A DNA stretch of 64,000 nt from Weissella minor (GTDB lineage: Bacteria > Bacillota > Bacilli > Lactobacillales > Lactobacillaceae). The notes under the pieces were generated by a model. The model worked only from the letters and a program-made list of their open reading frames with translations. It was not told the origin of the DNA and ran no database searches. This document shows, piece by piece, positions 28,599 through 37,457 of this stretch. The translations under genes were made by a program, and so were the position numbers. The DNA is taken from assembly GCF_001437425.1 (NCBI RefSeq), contig NZ_JQCD01000024.1, forward strand, positions 281,863 to 345,862, given 5' to 3'. The stretch's first letter is position 1. The number at the start of each line of letters is the position of its first letter.

Positions 28599-30595
28599 TT
28601 AGTTCAAAGAAAAAAATCGCCTATTTATTTGCGTGTACTTTGACTTTACTCTATCTACTCTGGCGTGTATTTTTTACAATTCCTTGGCACACATCATTTT
28701 GGTTGGTAGCGTTTGCGCTCTTGCTGGTGCTTTGTGAAATCATTTCAAATATTACTGCTTATATTGTGATTTTCTTCCGCTTGCGTGTGTCAAAAAAGCA
28801 ACTAAGTCAAAATTTGGAAGATGTCCCATATCCGGTAAATGAAACAGCTCCAGCGGTTGATGTTGTTATTGTGACGCATGATGAACCAATAGATTTATTG
28901 CAAAAGACAGTGAATGCTGCCAAAAAGATGCACTATCCCAATCAACAGGTCACCATTTGTTTAGCGGATGATGGGAATCGGCCTGAAGTATCGCAATTAG
29001 CTGCAAATTATGGCGTCACTTATGCGGGTTTTGAAAATAATCATGAGGCAAAATCTGGTAATATCAACCATGCATTGGAACAATTATCGGCGCCACTATT
29101 AGCTATTTTTGATGCCGATATGATTCCATATTCTGGTTTTCTAAATGCGACAGTGCCGATTTTTATGCAAAATTGGCAAACACAGCATGAAACGGAAAAT
29201 GTCCCACGCTTAGGATTTGTGCAAACGCCACAAAGTTTTTATAATGCGGATATTTTTCAATTTAATTTGTTTTCAGAAAATATTGTGCCAAATGAGCAAG
29301 ACTACTTTTCAAGAGACATTAATGTATTGAATAGTGCCAACGGCGCTGCCATTTTCACCGGTTCAAATACGCTCTTTTTACGAGAAGCCGTGGATGCAGC
29401 TGGTGGGTTTCCGACCGATACGGTGACGGAAGATTTCGAATTGGGTGGTTTAATTAATGCAGCGGGTTATGTCAGTTATTCTACGCAAACGCCACAAGCT
29501 AGTGGGGTGACACCGCTTGATATTAAAGGCGTCATCAAACAGCGACGCCGTTGGGCAAGAGGCGTGATTCAATCCTGCCAAAATATGCATGTGTTCACAA
29601 ATCGAAAGTTTAATTTCGTTAACAAATTGGTTTTCATTAATAGCTATTTTTATTGGTGGTCATTTTTACGACGCTTAGTTTTTATTATTGCGCCAATTTT
29701 ATTTGCCTTATTTAATCAACCAGTTGTGCTAGCCAATTTTTGGTTATTAATGTGCTTTTGGGCACCCGGTTATTTTATGCAACATTGGGTGCTAGGTGAT
29801 GCAGCCGGGCCGATTCGAAATGAGCGTTGGGGGGAAGTACAAGAAACTTTCTTTGCACCTTTCATTGTGATGCCAGTTATTCTAGAAACATTACGCATTA
29901 AGCAAAAGAAGTTTACAGTGACCGAAAAGGAATCAACCTACAGTTGGCGTGATCGCATTTATATGGTGCCATTTTTAATTTTATGGTTACTAACGTTAGC
30001 AGCTTTGATTAAATTTAACTATGGTAAATTTGGTTCAGAAATCTTGATGGGAAGTGTGATTACGTTCTGGTTGTTGACCCATTTTGTGAATCTGACTTTC
30101 TGTCTATTTATTGCAAGTGGTCGTCCCTTTTTGCGAAATGCTGAAAGATTTGGACGACAAGTCAAAGGGCAACTTGAAGTGGGACGTTTAGTCGTTCCTT
30201 TAGAAACAGTTGATATGGCTGATCATGGCGTAAAGTTTATAACGCCAACGATGAAAAGCAAAGTGGTTGAAGCCGGACAGCATATTGCGTTAGATTTGAC
30301 AGGTACAGATGGCGTGCCGATTCAGGTACATGGCTTAGTGGTGCGGGTGATTGAGTTGAAAGGTCAATTCAATTATGCTGTGCGTTTAACCGATACAGGC
30401 CGAAATGTTGATGAGCAAAATGAATATTTGCATTTAATCTACGATGGCTTTAATGGTACTTTATCGGTTGAGCAAGATCGTTGGATTACGCCATTAGATG
30501 AATTATGGATGAACATTGCATTGCGTTTTGAGCAGTGGCAAAAGTCCTTTAATCGTCGTCATGAAACGTTAAAGCAGCGAGGTTCTTCAAAATGA
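28595..30595 (+). CDS. BcsA-like polysaccharide synthase with PilZ-like domain
   Basis: A 666-aa processive GT2 membrane synthase resembling cellulose synthase BcsA. Visible motifs: DDG (125-127), DAD (173-175), FVQTP (208-212), TED (278-280), QRRRW (316-320) and FTVTEK (440-445), which fits the FxVTxK gating loop. After the last helices, RPFLR (510-514) and DMADHG (540-545) sit at roughly the spacing of the PilZ RxxxR and [D/N]xSxxG c-di-GMP motifs, with Ala in place of Ser. It likely polymerises and exports a glycan under c-di-GMP control. It overlaps both neighbours by 4 bases. Confidence 0.88.
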   Translation: MISSKKKIAYLFACTLTLLYLLWRVFFTIPWHTSFWLVAFALLLVLCEIISNITAYIVIFFRLRVSKKQLSQNLEDVPYPVNETAPAVDVVIVTHDEPIDLLQKTVNAAKKMHYPNQQVTICLADDGNRPEVSQLAANYGVTYAGFENNHEAKSGNINHALEQLSAPLLAIFDADMIPYSGFLNATVPIFMQNWQTQHETENVPRLGFVQTPQSFYNADIFQFNLFSENIVPNEQDYFSRDINVLNSANGAAIFTGSNTLFLREAVDAAGGFPTDTVTEDFELGGLINAAGYVSYSTQTPQASGVTPLDIKGVIKQRRRWARGVIQSCQNMHVFTNRKFNFVNKLVFINSYFYWWSFLRRLVFIIAPILFALFNQPVVLANFWLLMCFWAPGYFMQHWVLGDAAGPIRNERWGEVQETFFAPFIVMPVILETLRIKQKKFTVTEKESTYSWRDRIYMVPFLILWLLTLAALIKFNYGKFGSEILMGSVITFWLLTHFVNLTFCLFIASGRPFLRNAERFGRQVKGQLEVGRLVVPLETVDMADHGVKFITPTMKSKVVEAGQHIALDLTGTDGVPIQVHGLVVRVIELKGQFNYAVRLTDTGRNVDEQNEYLHLIYDGFNGTLSVEQDRWITPLDELWMNIALRFEQWQKSFNRRHETLKQRGSSK

Positions 30596-32460
30596 GTTTA
30601 ATCGGATGGTTAATTTTTCTGAGTTCGCTGATTGGCTATCAACGAACTTTACGCCGTAGTGGTGTGTCGCCATATCTTACCTGGATCACGATTTTTTGGA
30701 TGCAAACCTTAGTGCTGTATATTGGCGCGATGGTAAATCTACTACCGGCATTCATGATTGGTGTCAGTGGTCTTGGAATTACGTTGTTGCTAGTAGATAT
30801 CATCTTAATTGGTATGAAACGCTGGGTGCCGCTCGGAATTGAATTGCACTTATTTGACGTGTGGATGGCTAGCATGGGGCTATTGTTAGGAATTGCTATT
30901 TATCATAGCTTAATGGTTCATTATGACAATTTCTCACATTGGGCAACCATGGTGAAGTTCCTGTATACAAATGGGCAATTACCTACAGCCGGTGGTGCGG
31001 ATCAAATTATTTCATTTACCTCATATCCACCAGCAATGGCTTTATTTATCAATTATTTTGTCCACTTAGTTGGTTTTAGCGAAGGGTCAATGTTGCTTGG
31101 ACAATTTATCTACATTTGGGCCGCGCTATATAGTGTATTTGCCTTTCTAAAAGATAAAACACGGTCGCTATTAGCAGCAATCCTCGTCTTAACGATTGCA
31201 GTCACGATGATTTTTAATGTTGAAATTCGATTTAATAATCTGTTAGTTGATTACGTTTTGGCAGTGGTGGCCCTGGCAGGTTTGACGGGCGTTTATGTCT
31301 ACCAAAAAAGGCCAACATTACAGATGATACATGTCATGTTAGCTGCTAGTAATTTATTGCTTATCAAAAATTCAGGTGCCTTTTTTGTGGCTTTAATTTT
31401 TGTGTATTATGCATATACCTTATTTGTAAATCGGACGCGTCGTGCTCCCATGCGACAAAAAGTGATGGCAGGGTTTCAGAACTTTCTACGTTGGTTGATG
31501 GGACTAGGTATCAGCTACTTACCATTTTATTTGTGGTCACGTCATGTCAAACAAAGTTTCACGACATCCAAGCATGAAATTAGTGCGGCTGCGTATGGTC
31601 AACAATTGCAGCAAGAAAGTGGCCAATATTTTAGTGAAATTGCACATAAAATGCTTCAAGCCAATGCACACTTGTCTTCGTTGTCAACGCGCGGCTTTAT
31701 CTTGTTTAATGTGGTTTTGCTGGTGACATGGATTGTGCTTAAAATGCTAGGGCATCGTAATCGCTTGTTGAAAATGGCGTTGCTATTTGATGGTATTTTC
31801 GTGATTTATTACTTTAGCATGTACGTTATGTATATCGTATCAATGCCATATGCGGAAGCGATTCAATTGGCTGGATTTGAACGATACATGTCGACGATTG
31901 TCATTTTATTGTTGCTACTAAGTGCAGCGACGTTGGTGATTACTCTAGATGAGTCGTTTTATGAGCAGGATTTTGAAAAACGCAATTTGCGATCATTTAG
32001 TTCATTGACTGCTAAAAAGGCTTATCAGATGGGCGCAATGTTCTGTTTCTTTTTCTCGGTCATTGGGATTAATTCAGAAATTGGTGGCATGCATTTTAAC
32101 GATAAATTTAATCAAAATGCGTTGCCTTTAAAACTAAAAGCGTTAAGTCATGATGAAATGCAACTCAATCAATGCCATATTTTAGTCGTTGATGCAAGGC
32201 AATCAGAAGTGGATAGTTATTATGCCGCTTTTGTTGGAAAATATTATTTCTTCTCACCAAATGTTGAGGCACGTGAAGCGTTTGATATGTCGCCACAGGA
32301 ATTAAAAGAACTCAATGATTCTTATGATTATGTGGTGATTCCAAATGAACATGAAACTTACAGTAAATTGATGGATAAAGCTTATCATCAAAAGGTTAAA
32401 ACGGGATTGTTTAAGACTGAGAAAAATGGTTTGAAACCAGTTAGTCAGTTAACATTTTAA
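30592..32460 (+). CDS. multi-pass membrane protein, GT-C-like, of the polysaccharide operon
   Basis: A 622-aa integral membrane protein with about 10-12 hydrophobic segments over residues 1-480 and a soluble C-terminal part of roughly 110 residues. The loop VHYDNFSHWATMVKFLYTNG with Asp/His near the first third recalls the extracytoplasmic acidic loop of GT-C glycosyltransferases that use lipid-linked sugars. That would fit the GT2-GtrA protein two genes upstream, making a branch or modification of the polymer plausible. It overlaps the synthase gene by 4 bases, so the three proteins are probably made together. I do not recognise a named family. Confidence 0.7.
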   Translation: MSLIGWLIFLSSLIGYQRTLRRSGVSPYLTWITIFWMQTLVLYIGAMVNLLPAFMIGVSGLGITLLLVDIILIGMKRWVPLGIELHLFDVWMASMGLLLGIAIYHSLMVHYDNFSHWATMVKFLYTNGQLPTAGGADQIISFTSYPPAMALFINYFVHLVGFSEGSMLLGQFIYIWAALYSVFAFLKDKTRSLLAAILVLTIAVTMIFNVEIRFNNLLVDYVLAVVALAGLTGVYVYQKRPTLQMIHVMLAASNLLLIKNSGAFFVALIFVYYAYTLFVNRTRRAPMRQKVMAGFQNFLRWLMGLGISYLPFYLWSRHVKQSFTTSKHEISAAAYGQQLQQESGQYFSEIAHKMLQANAHLSSLSTRGFILFNVVLLVTWIVLKMLGHRNRLLKMALLFDGIFVIYYFSMYVMYIVSMPYAEAIQLAGFERYMSTIVILLLLLSAATLVITLDESFYEQDFEKRNLRSFSSLTAKKAYQMGAMFCFFFSVIGINSEIGGMHFNDKFNQNALPLKLKALSHDEMQLNQCHILVVDARQSEVDSYYAAFVGKYYFFSPNVEAREAFDMSPQELKELNDSYDYVVIPNEHETYSKLMDKAYHQKVKTGLFKTEKNGLKPVSQLTF

Positions 32461-32462
32461 AA

Positions 32463-32506
32463 AAAGCAGACGGCTCCAAGTAAAGGGGGCTGTCTGCTTT
32501 TTTATA
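32463..32506 (+). terminator. intrinsic terminator of the polysaccharide operon
   Basis: AAAGCAGACGGCTCC pairs (with G-T pairs) with GGGGGCTGTCTGCTTT, followed by T. Confidence 0.85.
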
Positions 32507-32522
32507 CTATACCAATGATTAT

Positions 32523-33887
32523 TTAGGCGAAGAATTGTTCATAAACAATCTGAGTTGCTTCATCAATTTTATGGGTATCAATGCCTAACATTAAACTAAT
32601 TTCTGAGGCACCCATATTAATCATGGAAACGCCAATTTCTGCTTGGCTTAGTGCACTTAGAATTATTGTTGGGGTATTTGGATTACTATGCATCCCTTCA
32701 CCAACGACCATCATTAGGGCAAATTCTGGAATTAAACTAATTTCATTGGGATGCACAGTTTGTTCAATTTCTGAGCAAACTTGGTCGATTTGCGCTTGCG
32801 TGACCAATGACTTATCAAAGATGATGGTCATGTCATCGATACCAGATGGCATATGCTCATAGCTGACACCATGCTTGGCTAAGATTTGCAAAACCTTCAA
32901 AGTAAACCCAACTTCCTTATTTAAAAGATAACGATGGATATAGATGGCTGCAAAACGTGCATCGGTTGCGATACCAGTAATTGGTGTAATTGTTTGCGTA
33001 TCGACAGCGCTCGTGGGGACAATCATGGTCCCTGGAGCTGTCGGATCATTGGTGTTTTTGACGTTAATTTTTACATTGGTTTCAATGACGGGCAAAATCG
33101 CTTCATCATGGAAAACTGAGAAACCAGCATAAGAAAGTTCGCGCATTTCTCTAAATGACATGGTTTGAATTTCAACGGGGCTAGGAACAATTGTGGGATT
33201 AACCGTGTAAATAGCTGATACATCAGTGAAATTTTCATACAGGTCAGCTTGGAGACCACGTGCTAAAATGGCACCAGTGATGTCTGAACCACCACGTGAA
33301 AAGGTAACCATGGCCCCATCGTGGTCAAACGCACAAAAACCTGGAACAACTGTAATCTTATCAGCTGACACTTTGTAATTGTTCATTTGCGGATAGCAGA
33401 AAGGGTTGATAATGGCTGCACGTGGTGTGCCGTCAACAACTATACCAATTTCATCAGGGCGCACGAATTCAGCGGGGTAACCTAAGTGATTTAATACGGT
33501 TGTTAGCAGTTGGGCATTTAAATATTCACCATGTCCAGTAAAGGCTGCATAGAGATAATCAAATGTTGGGTAATGGACACGGGCAAGTTGATCGAGTGTC
33601 TCGGTCAAAGTTTTTACAAAGGGTGCATCAGTAATTTCAAAGTAGTCTAAAATTGCTGTGTATCGTTCGATAATTTGCTTTTTGATTTCAGATAAATCAG
33701 CACCAGCGATGGTTTTGTCGGCAAAAGCAATTAATAAATCGGTCACTTTGATATCGCCTTTAAAGCGTTTACCCGGGGCTGATGGAACCACCACGCGGCG
33801 TTGCTCATCACTTGTAATAATATTAATAACCTTTTCAAACTGTGCACCATCGGCGAGTGAGGACCCACCAAACTTTACGACCTTCAT
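32523..33887 (-). CDS. lysC: aspartokinase
   Basis: Phosphorylates aspartate in the first step to lysine, threonine, methionine and DAP. The 454-aa protein begins MKVVKFGGSSLADG, the kinase signature, has TFSRGGSDITGA for substrate binding, and ends with two ACT-type segments (about residues 310-454, including MINMGASEISLM) expected to sense end products. The frame opens to 33926, but GGAGGT on the minus strand places the start at 33887. It is transcribed away from the alr-lysA-dap operon from a promoter back-to-back with that operon's. The mRNA leader is only about 20 nt, so the lysine riboswitch does not control this gene. Confidence 0.95.
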   Translation of the reverse strand: MKVVKFGGSSLADGAQFEKVINIITSDEQRRVVVPSAPGKRFKGDIKVTDLLIAFADKTIAGADLSEIKKQIIERYTAILDYFEITDAPFVKTLTETLDQLARVHYPTFDYLYAAFTGHGEYLNAQLLTTVLNHLGYPAEFVRPDEIGIVVDGTPRAAIINPFCYPQMNNYKVSADKITVVPGFCAFDHDGAMVTFSRGGSDITGAILARGLQADLYENFTDVSAIYTVNPTIVPSPVEIQTMSFREMRELSYAGFSVFHDEAILPVIETNVKINVKNTNDPTAPGTMIVPTSAVDTQTITPITGIATDARFAAIYIHRYLLNKEVGFTLKVLQILAKHGVSYEHMPSGIDDMTIIFDKSLVTQAQIDQVCSEIEQTVHPNEISLIPEFALMMVVGEGMHSNPNTPTIILSALSQAEIGVSMINMGASEISLMLGIDTHKIDEATQIVYEQFFA

Positions 33888-33917
33888 CGAACGAACCTCC
33901 AAAATTTGTTTGAACCT

Positions 33918-33946
33918 AGTAAACATGTGAATTTGATGAAAGTCAA
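33918..33946 (-). promoter_or_regulatory. lysC promoter
   Basis: On the minus strand TTGACT (33941-33946), 17-base spacer, TTTACT (33918-33923). Its -35 box is only 5 bp from the -35 box of the divergent riboswitch promoter. Confidence 0.65.
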
Positions 33947-33951
33947 GGGGG

Positions 33952-33980
33952 TTGACGTAGAATGCTTTGTCATGTATTCT
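33952..33980 (+). promoter_or_regulatory. promoter of the lysine-riboswitch operon
   Basis: TTGACG (33952-33957), exactly 17 bases, TATTCT (33975-33980), upstream of the L-box leader. Confidence 0.75.
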
Positions 33981-34000
33981 AATTGTAATTTAATAAATAG

Positions 34001-34238
34001 ATAGAGGTCGCAACTGACATGAGTAGCTAACAGAGTTTGCCAAAAACGGGGAAGTTAGTGAAGGGGGAAAGTTGCCGAGGTGTTATATTGGGCGAATATA
34101 ATGCCGGGCTAGTAATTAACAGTTGCTAGACTGTCATTGCGTTTTACGTAGTGGGGAGCTGTCGTTCATTATCGAGATAAGTGTCTTTTACTGAATCCGA
34201 ATTACTGGGCGTATTTTCCCGGTGATTCGGATTTTTTT
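34001..34238 (+). promoter_or_regulatory. lysine riboswitch (L-box) with terminator
   Basis: The leader holds conserved L-box elements in order: AGAGGTCGC (34003), GAGTAGC (34021), GGGGGAAAGTTGCCGAGG (about 34063-34080), GCCGGGCTAG (about 34103), AGACTGTCATT (34128) and GTGGGGAGCTGTCG (34151-34164). It is followed by a terminator, AATCCGAATTACTGGG with its complement at 34194-34236, then T. Lysine binding should favour the terminator and shut off the alr-lysA-dap-asd operon. Boundaries are approximate. Confidence 0.88.
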
Positions 34239-34259
34239 ATATTTTGGAGGAAATTAAAA

Positions 34260-35372
34260 ATGGTAGTTGCGGTTACACGACCAACAAGAATTATCGTTTC
34301 AAAATCTGCGGTTAAGCACAATTTGGATGAGACAAGAAAATCTGCCAATGCCGAATTTATGTGGTTGGCGGTTAAATCAAATGCCTATGGTTTTGGTTTA
34401 ATTCCAATGAGTCAAGCAGCAGTAGAAGCTGGCGTTGACGGTTTGGCAGTGGCCATTCTAGATGAAGCGCTAGCCATCCGCCAAGTTGGTATTACCATTC
34501 CAATTTTAGTTTTAGGGATTACACCGGCTGAGTATGCACCTCTTGCAGCTGAGTACGATGTGATGTTAACAGTTGCCAATCAAACATGGTTAGATCAGGC
34601 GACGACAACTTTAGCGAAGTCAGATAAGGCGTTGCAAATTAATTTTGGGGTTGATACTGGGATGAACCGAATTGGTTTTACGGACCGGGAAGCTTTAGCA
34701 AATGCATTAGCATTTGCGGACAACCAAAAGGTGTTTGATGTCGTTGGCATTATGACCCATTTTGCGGAATCTGATTCACCACATGTTGATTATTTTCATG
34801 GTCAAATTGCACGTTGGCATGAATTAACGGATGGACTACCATTACCACGGATGGTTCATTTAGCGAATTCAGCAGCAGCTTTGTATCATGCAGATGAAAT
34901 TCCAACAGAAGTGATTCGTGCCGGAACCATCGCATACGGAATTGAACCTTCACAAGGTGAATTGCGTGATCGGAGTTATGTTGAGCCAGTTTTGACATTA
35001 GAGACTGAATTGAACTTTGTGAAACAGTGTCATGAAGGCGACGGTGTTAGCTATGGGCATACGTATTACACATCTGAAAACGAATGGATTGGTACGATTC
35101 CATTAGGTTATGGGGATGGATTGAGCCGAAAAGTACAAGGCTTTGAAGTGATTATTGAAGGTGAACGTTGTCCCTTGATTGGTAAACCTGCAATGGACCA
35201 AATGATGGTGGCATTGCCACATGAATTCCCAGTGGGTACGAAAGTGACGATTATTGGAAAAAATAATGGTTTAGAAAATACGCTTGAAGATGTTGGTGCC
35301 CACGTCGGCATTACACCTTGGGAAGTTGGTATTCATTTACAAGAACGTATCACACGTGTATTGGGAGCATAA
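34260..35372 (+). CDS. alr: alanine racemase
   Basis: PLP-dependent racemase of 370 aa that makes D-alanine for peptidoglycan and for teichoic acid D-alanylation. LAVKSNAYGFG holds the PLP lysine (Lys39), VDTGMNRIGF and the GVSYGHTYYT segment (catalytic Tyr near residue 264) are conserved, as is GYGDGLSR. TGGAGG lies before the ATG. It is the first gene behind the lysine riboswitch, so D-Ala synthesis appears tied to lysine supply. lysA follows after 22 bases. Confidence 0.94.
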   Translation: MVVAVTRPTRIIVSKSAVKHNLDETRKSANAEFMWLAVKSNAYGFGLIPMSQAAVEAGVDGLAVAILDEALAIRQVGITIPILVLGITPAEYAPLAAEYDVMLTVANQTWLDQATTTLAKSDKALQINFGVDTGMNRIGFTDREALANALAFADNQKVFDVVGIMTHFAESDSPHVDYFHGQIARWHELTDGLPLPRMVHLANSAAALYHADEIPTEVIRAGTIAYGIEPSQGELRDRSYVEPVLTLETELNFVKQCHEGDGVSYGHTYYTSENEWIGTIPLGYGDGLSRKVQGFEVIIEGERCPLIGKPAMDQMMVALPHEFPVGTKVTIIGKNNGLENTLEDVGAHVGITPWEVGIHLQERITRVLGA

Positions 35373-35394
35373 TAACAGATAAGGAGTTAAACAC

Positions 35395-36663
35395 ATGACA
35401 GAACGAGTTGAGATTGGTGGCGTTGCGGCAACGGAACTTGCACAACAATTTGGTACACCATTATATGTATATGATGTGGCGCAAATGCGTCAGCAGATGC
35501 GTGATTTCAAATCTGAATTTGAAGCCAGGGGTGTTGATTACGCCGTATCATATGCTTCTAAAGCTTTTGCAACCGTCGCAATGTACGAAGTTGTTAAGCA
35601 AGAAGGAATCCATATTGACGTTGTTTCCGGCGGGGAACTTTATACGGCTAAGCAAGCTGATTTTCCAATGGCCCATGTATCTTTCAATGGAAATAATAAG
35701 TCTGTTGACGAGCTAGAAATGGCACTAGATTACGGTGTTGGCACGATTATTGTTGATAATTTTTATGAATTAGCATTATTAGAAGACTTGCTAGCAGAAC
35801 GTGATCAGCATCAAGATATTTTACTACGTGTATCACCAGGTATCTCAGCGCATACGCATGAATACATTTCAACTGGACAAGTTGATAGTAAATTTGGTTT
35901 TGATGTTGATAGTGGTCAAATGTTGACGGCTGTTAAGCAAGCTTTGGCAAGTGAACACTTGAATCTACTCGGTTTACATGCGCATATTGGTTCACAAATT
36001 TTTGATGAAGCTGGTTTTAGAGGCGTTGCAGAACGCTTAGTTGAATTGGCCGCTGAAGCTGAATTTGTGCCACAAGTGTTGAACGTCGGGGGTGGTTTTG
36101 GTATTCGTTATACTCAGGAAGACCAACCATTGCCCGCAACAACATTCATTGATGACATTATTACAAGTATCGAGCAAGCAACTCAAGCTCATGAGATGCC
36201 AATGCCAGCCATTTGGGTTGAGCCAGGACGTTCGATTGCTGGTCCAGCTGGATATAATTTGTACACGGTTGGTTCACGTAAGGATCTACCAGGTTTGCGC
36301 CATTATGTCGCAGTTGATGGTGGAATGGGTGACAATATCCGTCCGGCATTGTATCAAGCGGCTTATGAAGCGCAATTAGCTGAACCCGCTGATGACCGAC
36401 CAACTGAAGCCGTTCGAATAGTGGGGAAGTATTGTGAATCAGGGGACATTTTAATTGATGAACAAAACTTGCCAAAGTTGGAGGCTGGTGATGTTCTGGT
36501 CTTAAACGCAACTGGGGCTTATGGTTATTCAATGGCATCAAACTATAACCGCAATCCACGTCCGAGTGTGGTGTTCGTTGAAGATGGACAAGAACAAGAA
36601 GTGGTTAAGCGTGAGACATATCAAGACCTTGTCCGTCTAGATCAACATTATGATTTGGCCTAA
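35395..36663 (+). CDS. lysA: diaminopimelate decarboxylase
   Basis: Converts meso-DAP to lysine, the last step of the pathway. The 422-aa fold-III PLP enzyme has YASKAF (PLP Lys56), LHAHIGSQI, NVGGGFGIRY (phosphate-binding glycines), EPGRSIAG and the intersubunit CESGDIL motif near residue 345. Its presence means lysine, not only DAP, is a product of the operon. AAGGAG precedes the ATG; a 59-base gap leads to dapH. Confidence 0.95.
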   Translation: MTERVEIGGVAATELAQQFGTPLYVYDVAQMRQQMRDFKSEFEARGVDYAVSYASKAFATVAMYEVVKQEGIHIDVVSGGELYTAKQADFPMAHVSFNGNNKSVDELEMALDYGVGTIIVDNFYELALLEDLLAERDQHQDILLRVSPGISAHTHEYISTGQVDSKFGFDVDSGQMLTAVKQALASEHLNLLGLHAHIGSQIFDEAGFRGVAERLVELAAEAEFVPQVLNVGGGFGIRYTQEDQPLPATTFIDDIITSIEQATQAHEMPMPAIWVEPGRSIAGPAGYNLYTVGSRKDLPGLRHYVAVDGGMGDNIRPALYQAAYEAQLAEPADDRPTEAVRIVGKYCESGDILIDEQNLPKLEAGDVLVLNATGAYGYSMASNYNRNPRPSVVFVEDGQEQEVVKRETYQDLVRLDQHYDLA

Positions 36664-36722
36664 TCCAACATTTTAATAAGTATGATTAAAGACAATTTTT
36701 TTAACAATTAAGGAGAATAGAC

Positions 36723-37439
36723 ATGACTGAATTATCTGCAGAAGACATTATTAACACAATTGCTAGTGCCCCTAAGTTAACACCGGTTCGCGTTGACCTT
36801 GCTGGTTCAAACCTACAAAGTTTAAGTTTCCCAGCCTCAGTCGAAACTTTCTTGAATGACCAAAATGGGGTCGTTTATGGTGATTGGGAAGTCATTAAGC
36901 CAGTTCTAGCAGAAAATGAAGCCCAAATTGAACGTCAACACGTTGAAATTATGGCACGCAATTCAGGTGTGCCTTTGCTAAATTATGAAAACATCCCAGC
37001 CCGCATCGAACCTGGTGCCATTATTCGTGACCAAGTAGTTGTCGGAAAGAATGCCGTCATTATGATGGGGGCAACCATTAATATTGGTGCTGAAATTGGT
37101 GAAGGATCAATGATTGATATGGGGGCTGTCTTAGGTGGACGTGCCCTTGTCGGTAAGCATTCACATATTGGCGCAAATGCTGTTTTGGCGGGTGTTGTTG
37201 AACCAGCTTCAGCCCAACCAGTGCGTATCGGTGATGATGTCTTAGTTGGTGCGGGTGCCGTGATTATTGAAGGTGTCCAAGTTGGTGATAACGCGGTTGT
37301 TGCTGCTGGTGCGATTGTGACGGATGATGTACCAGCTAATACAGTTGTTGCTGGTGTACCGGCTAAGGTGATTAAAACGTTAGATGAAAAGACAAAGAGT
37401 AAGACGGCTTTGGTTGATGCTTTACGTCAATTAGATTAA
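36723..37439 (+). CDS. dapH: tetrahydrodipicolinate N-acetyltransferase
   Basis: Acetyl-CoA:tetrahydrodipicolinate N-acetyltransferase, 238 aa, close to Bacillus DapH (also called DapD in annotations). An N-terminal helical domain (residues 1-85) precedes left-handed beta-helix repeats ([37 protein letters not shown]) and the C-terminal VPAKVIK. It commits the operon to the acetylated DAP branch rather than the succinylated or dehydrogenase branches. The next gene encodes the matching deacetylase, 18 bases downstream. Confidence 0.94.
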   Translation: MTELSAEDIINTIASAPKLTPVRVDLAGSNLQSLSFPASVETFLNDQNGVVYGDWEVIKPVLAENEAQIERQHVEIMARNSGVPLLNYENIPARIEPGAIIRDQVVVGKNAVIMMGATINIGAEIGEGSMIDMGAVLGGRALVGKHSHIGANAVLAGVVEPASAQPVRIGDDVLVGAGAVIIEGVQVGDNAVVAAGAIVTDDVPANTVVAGVPAKVIKTLDEKTKSKTALVDALRQLD

Positions 37440-37457
37440 AAGGAATGAGGCGAAATA

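Noticed and set aside
32581-33132. Plus-strand open frames opposite lysC
   Set aside because: They lack ribosome-binding sites and are antisense shadows of the complete aspartokinase.
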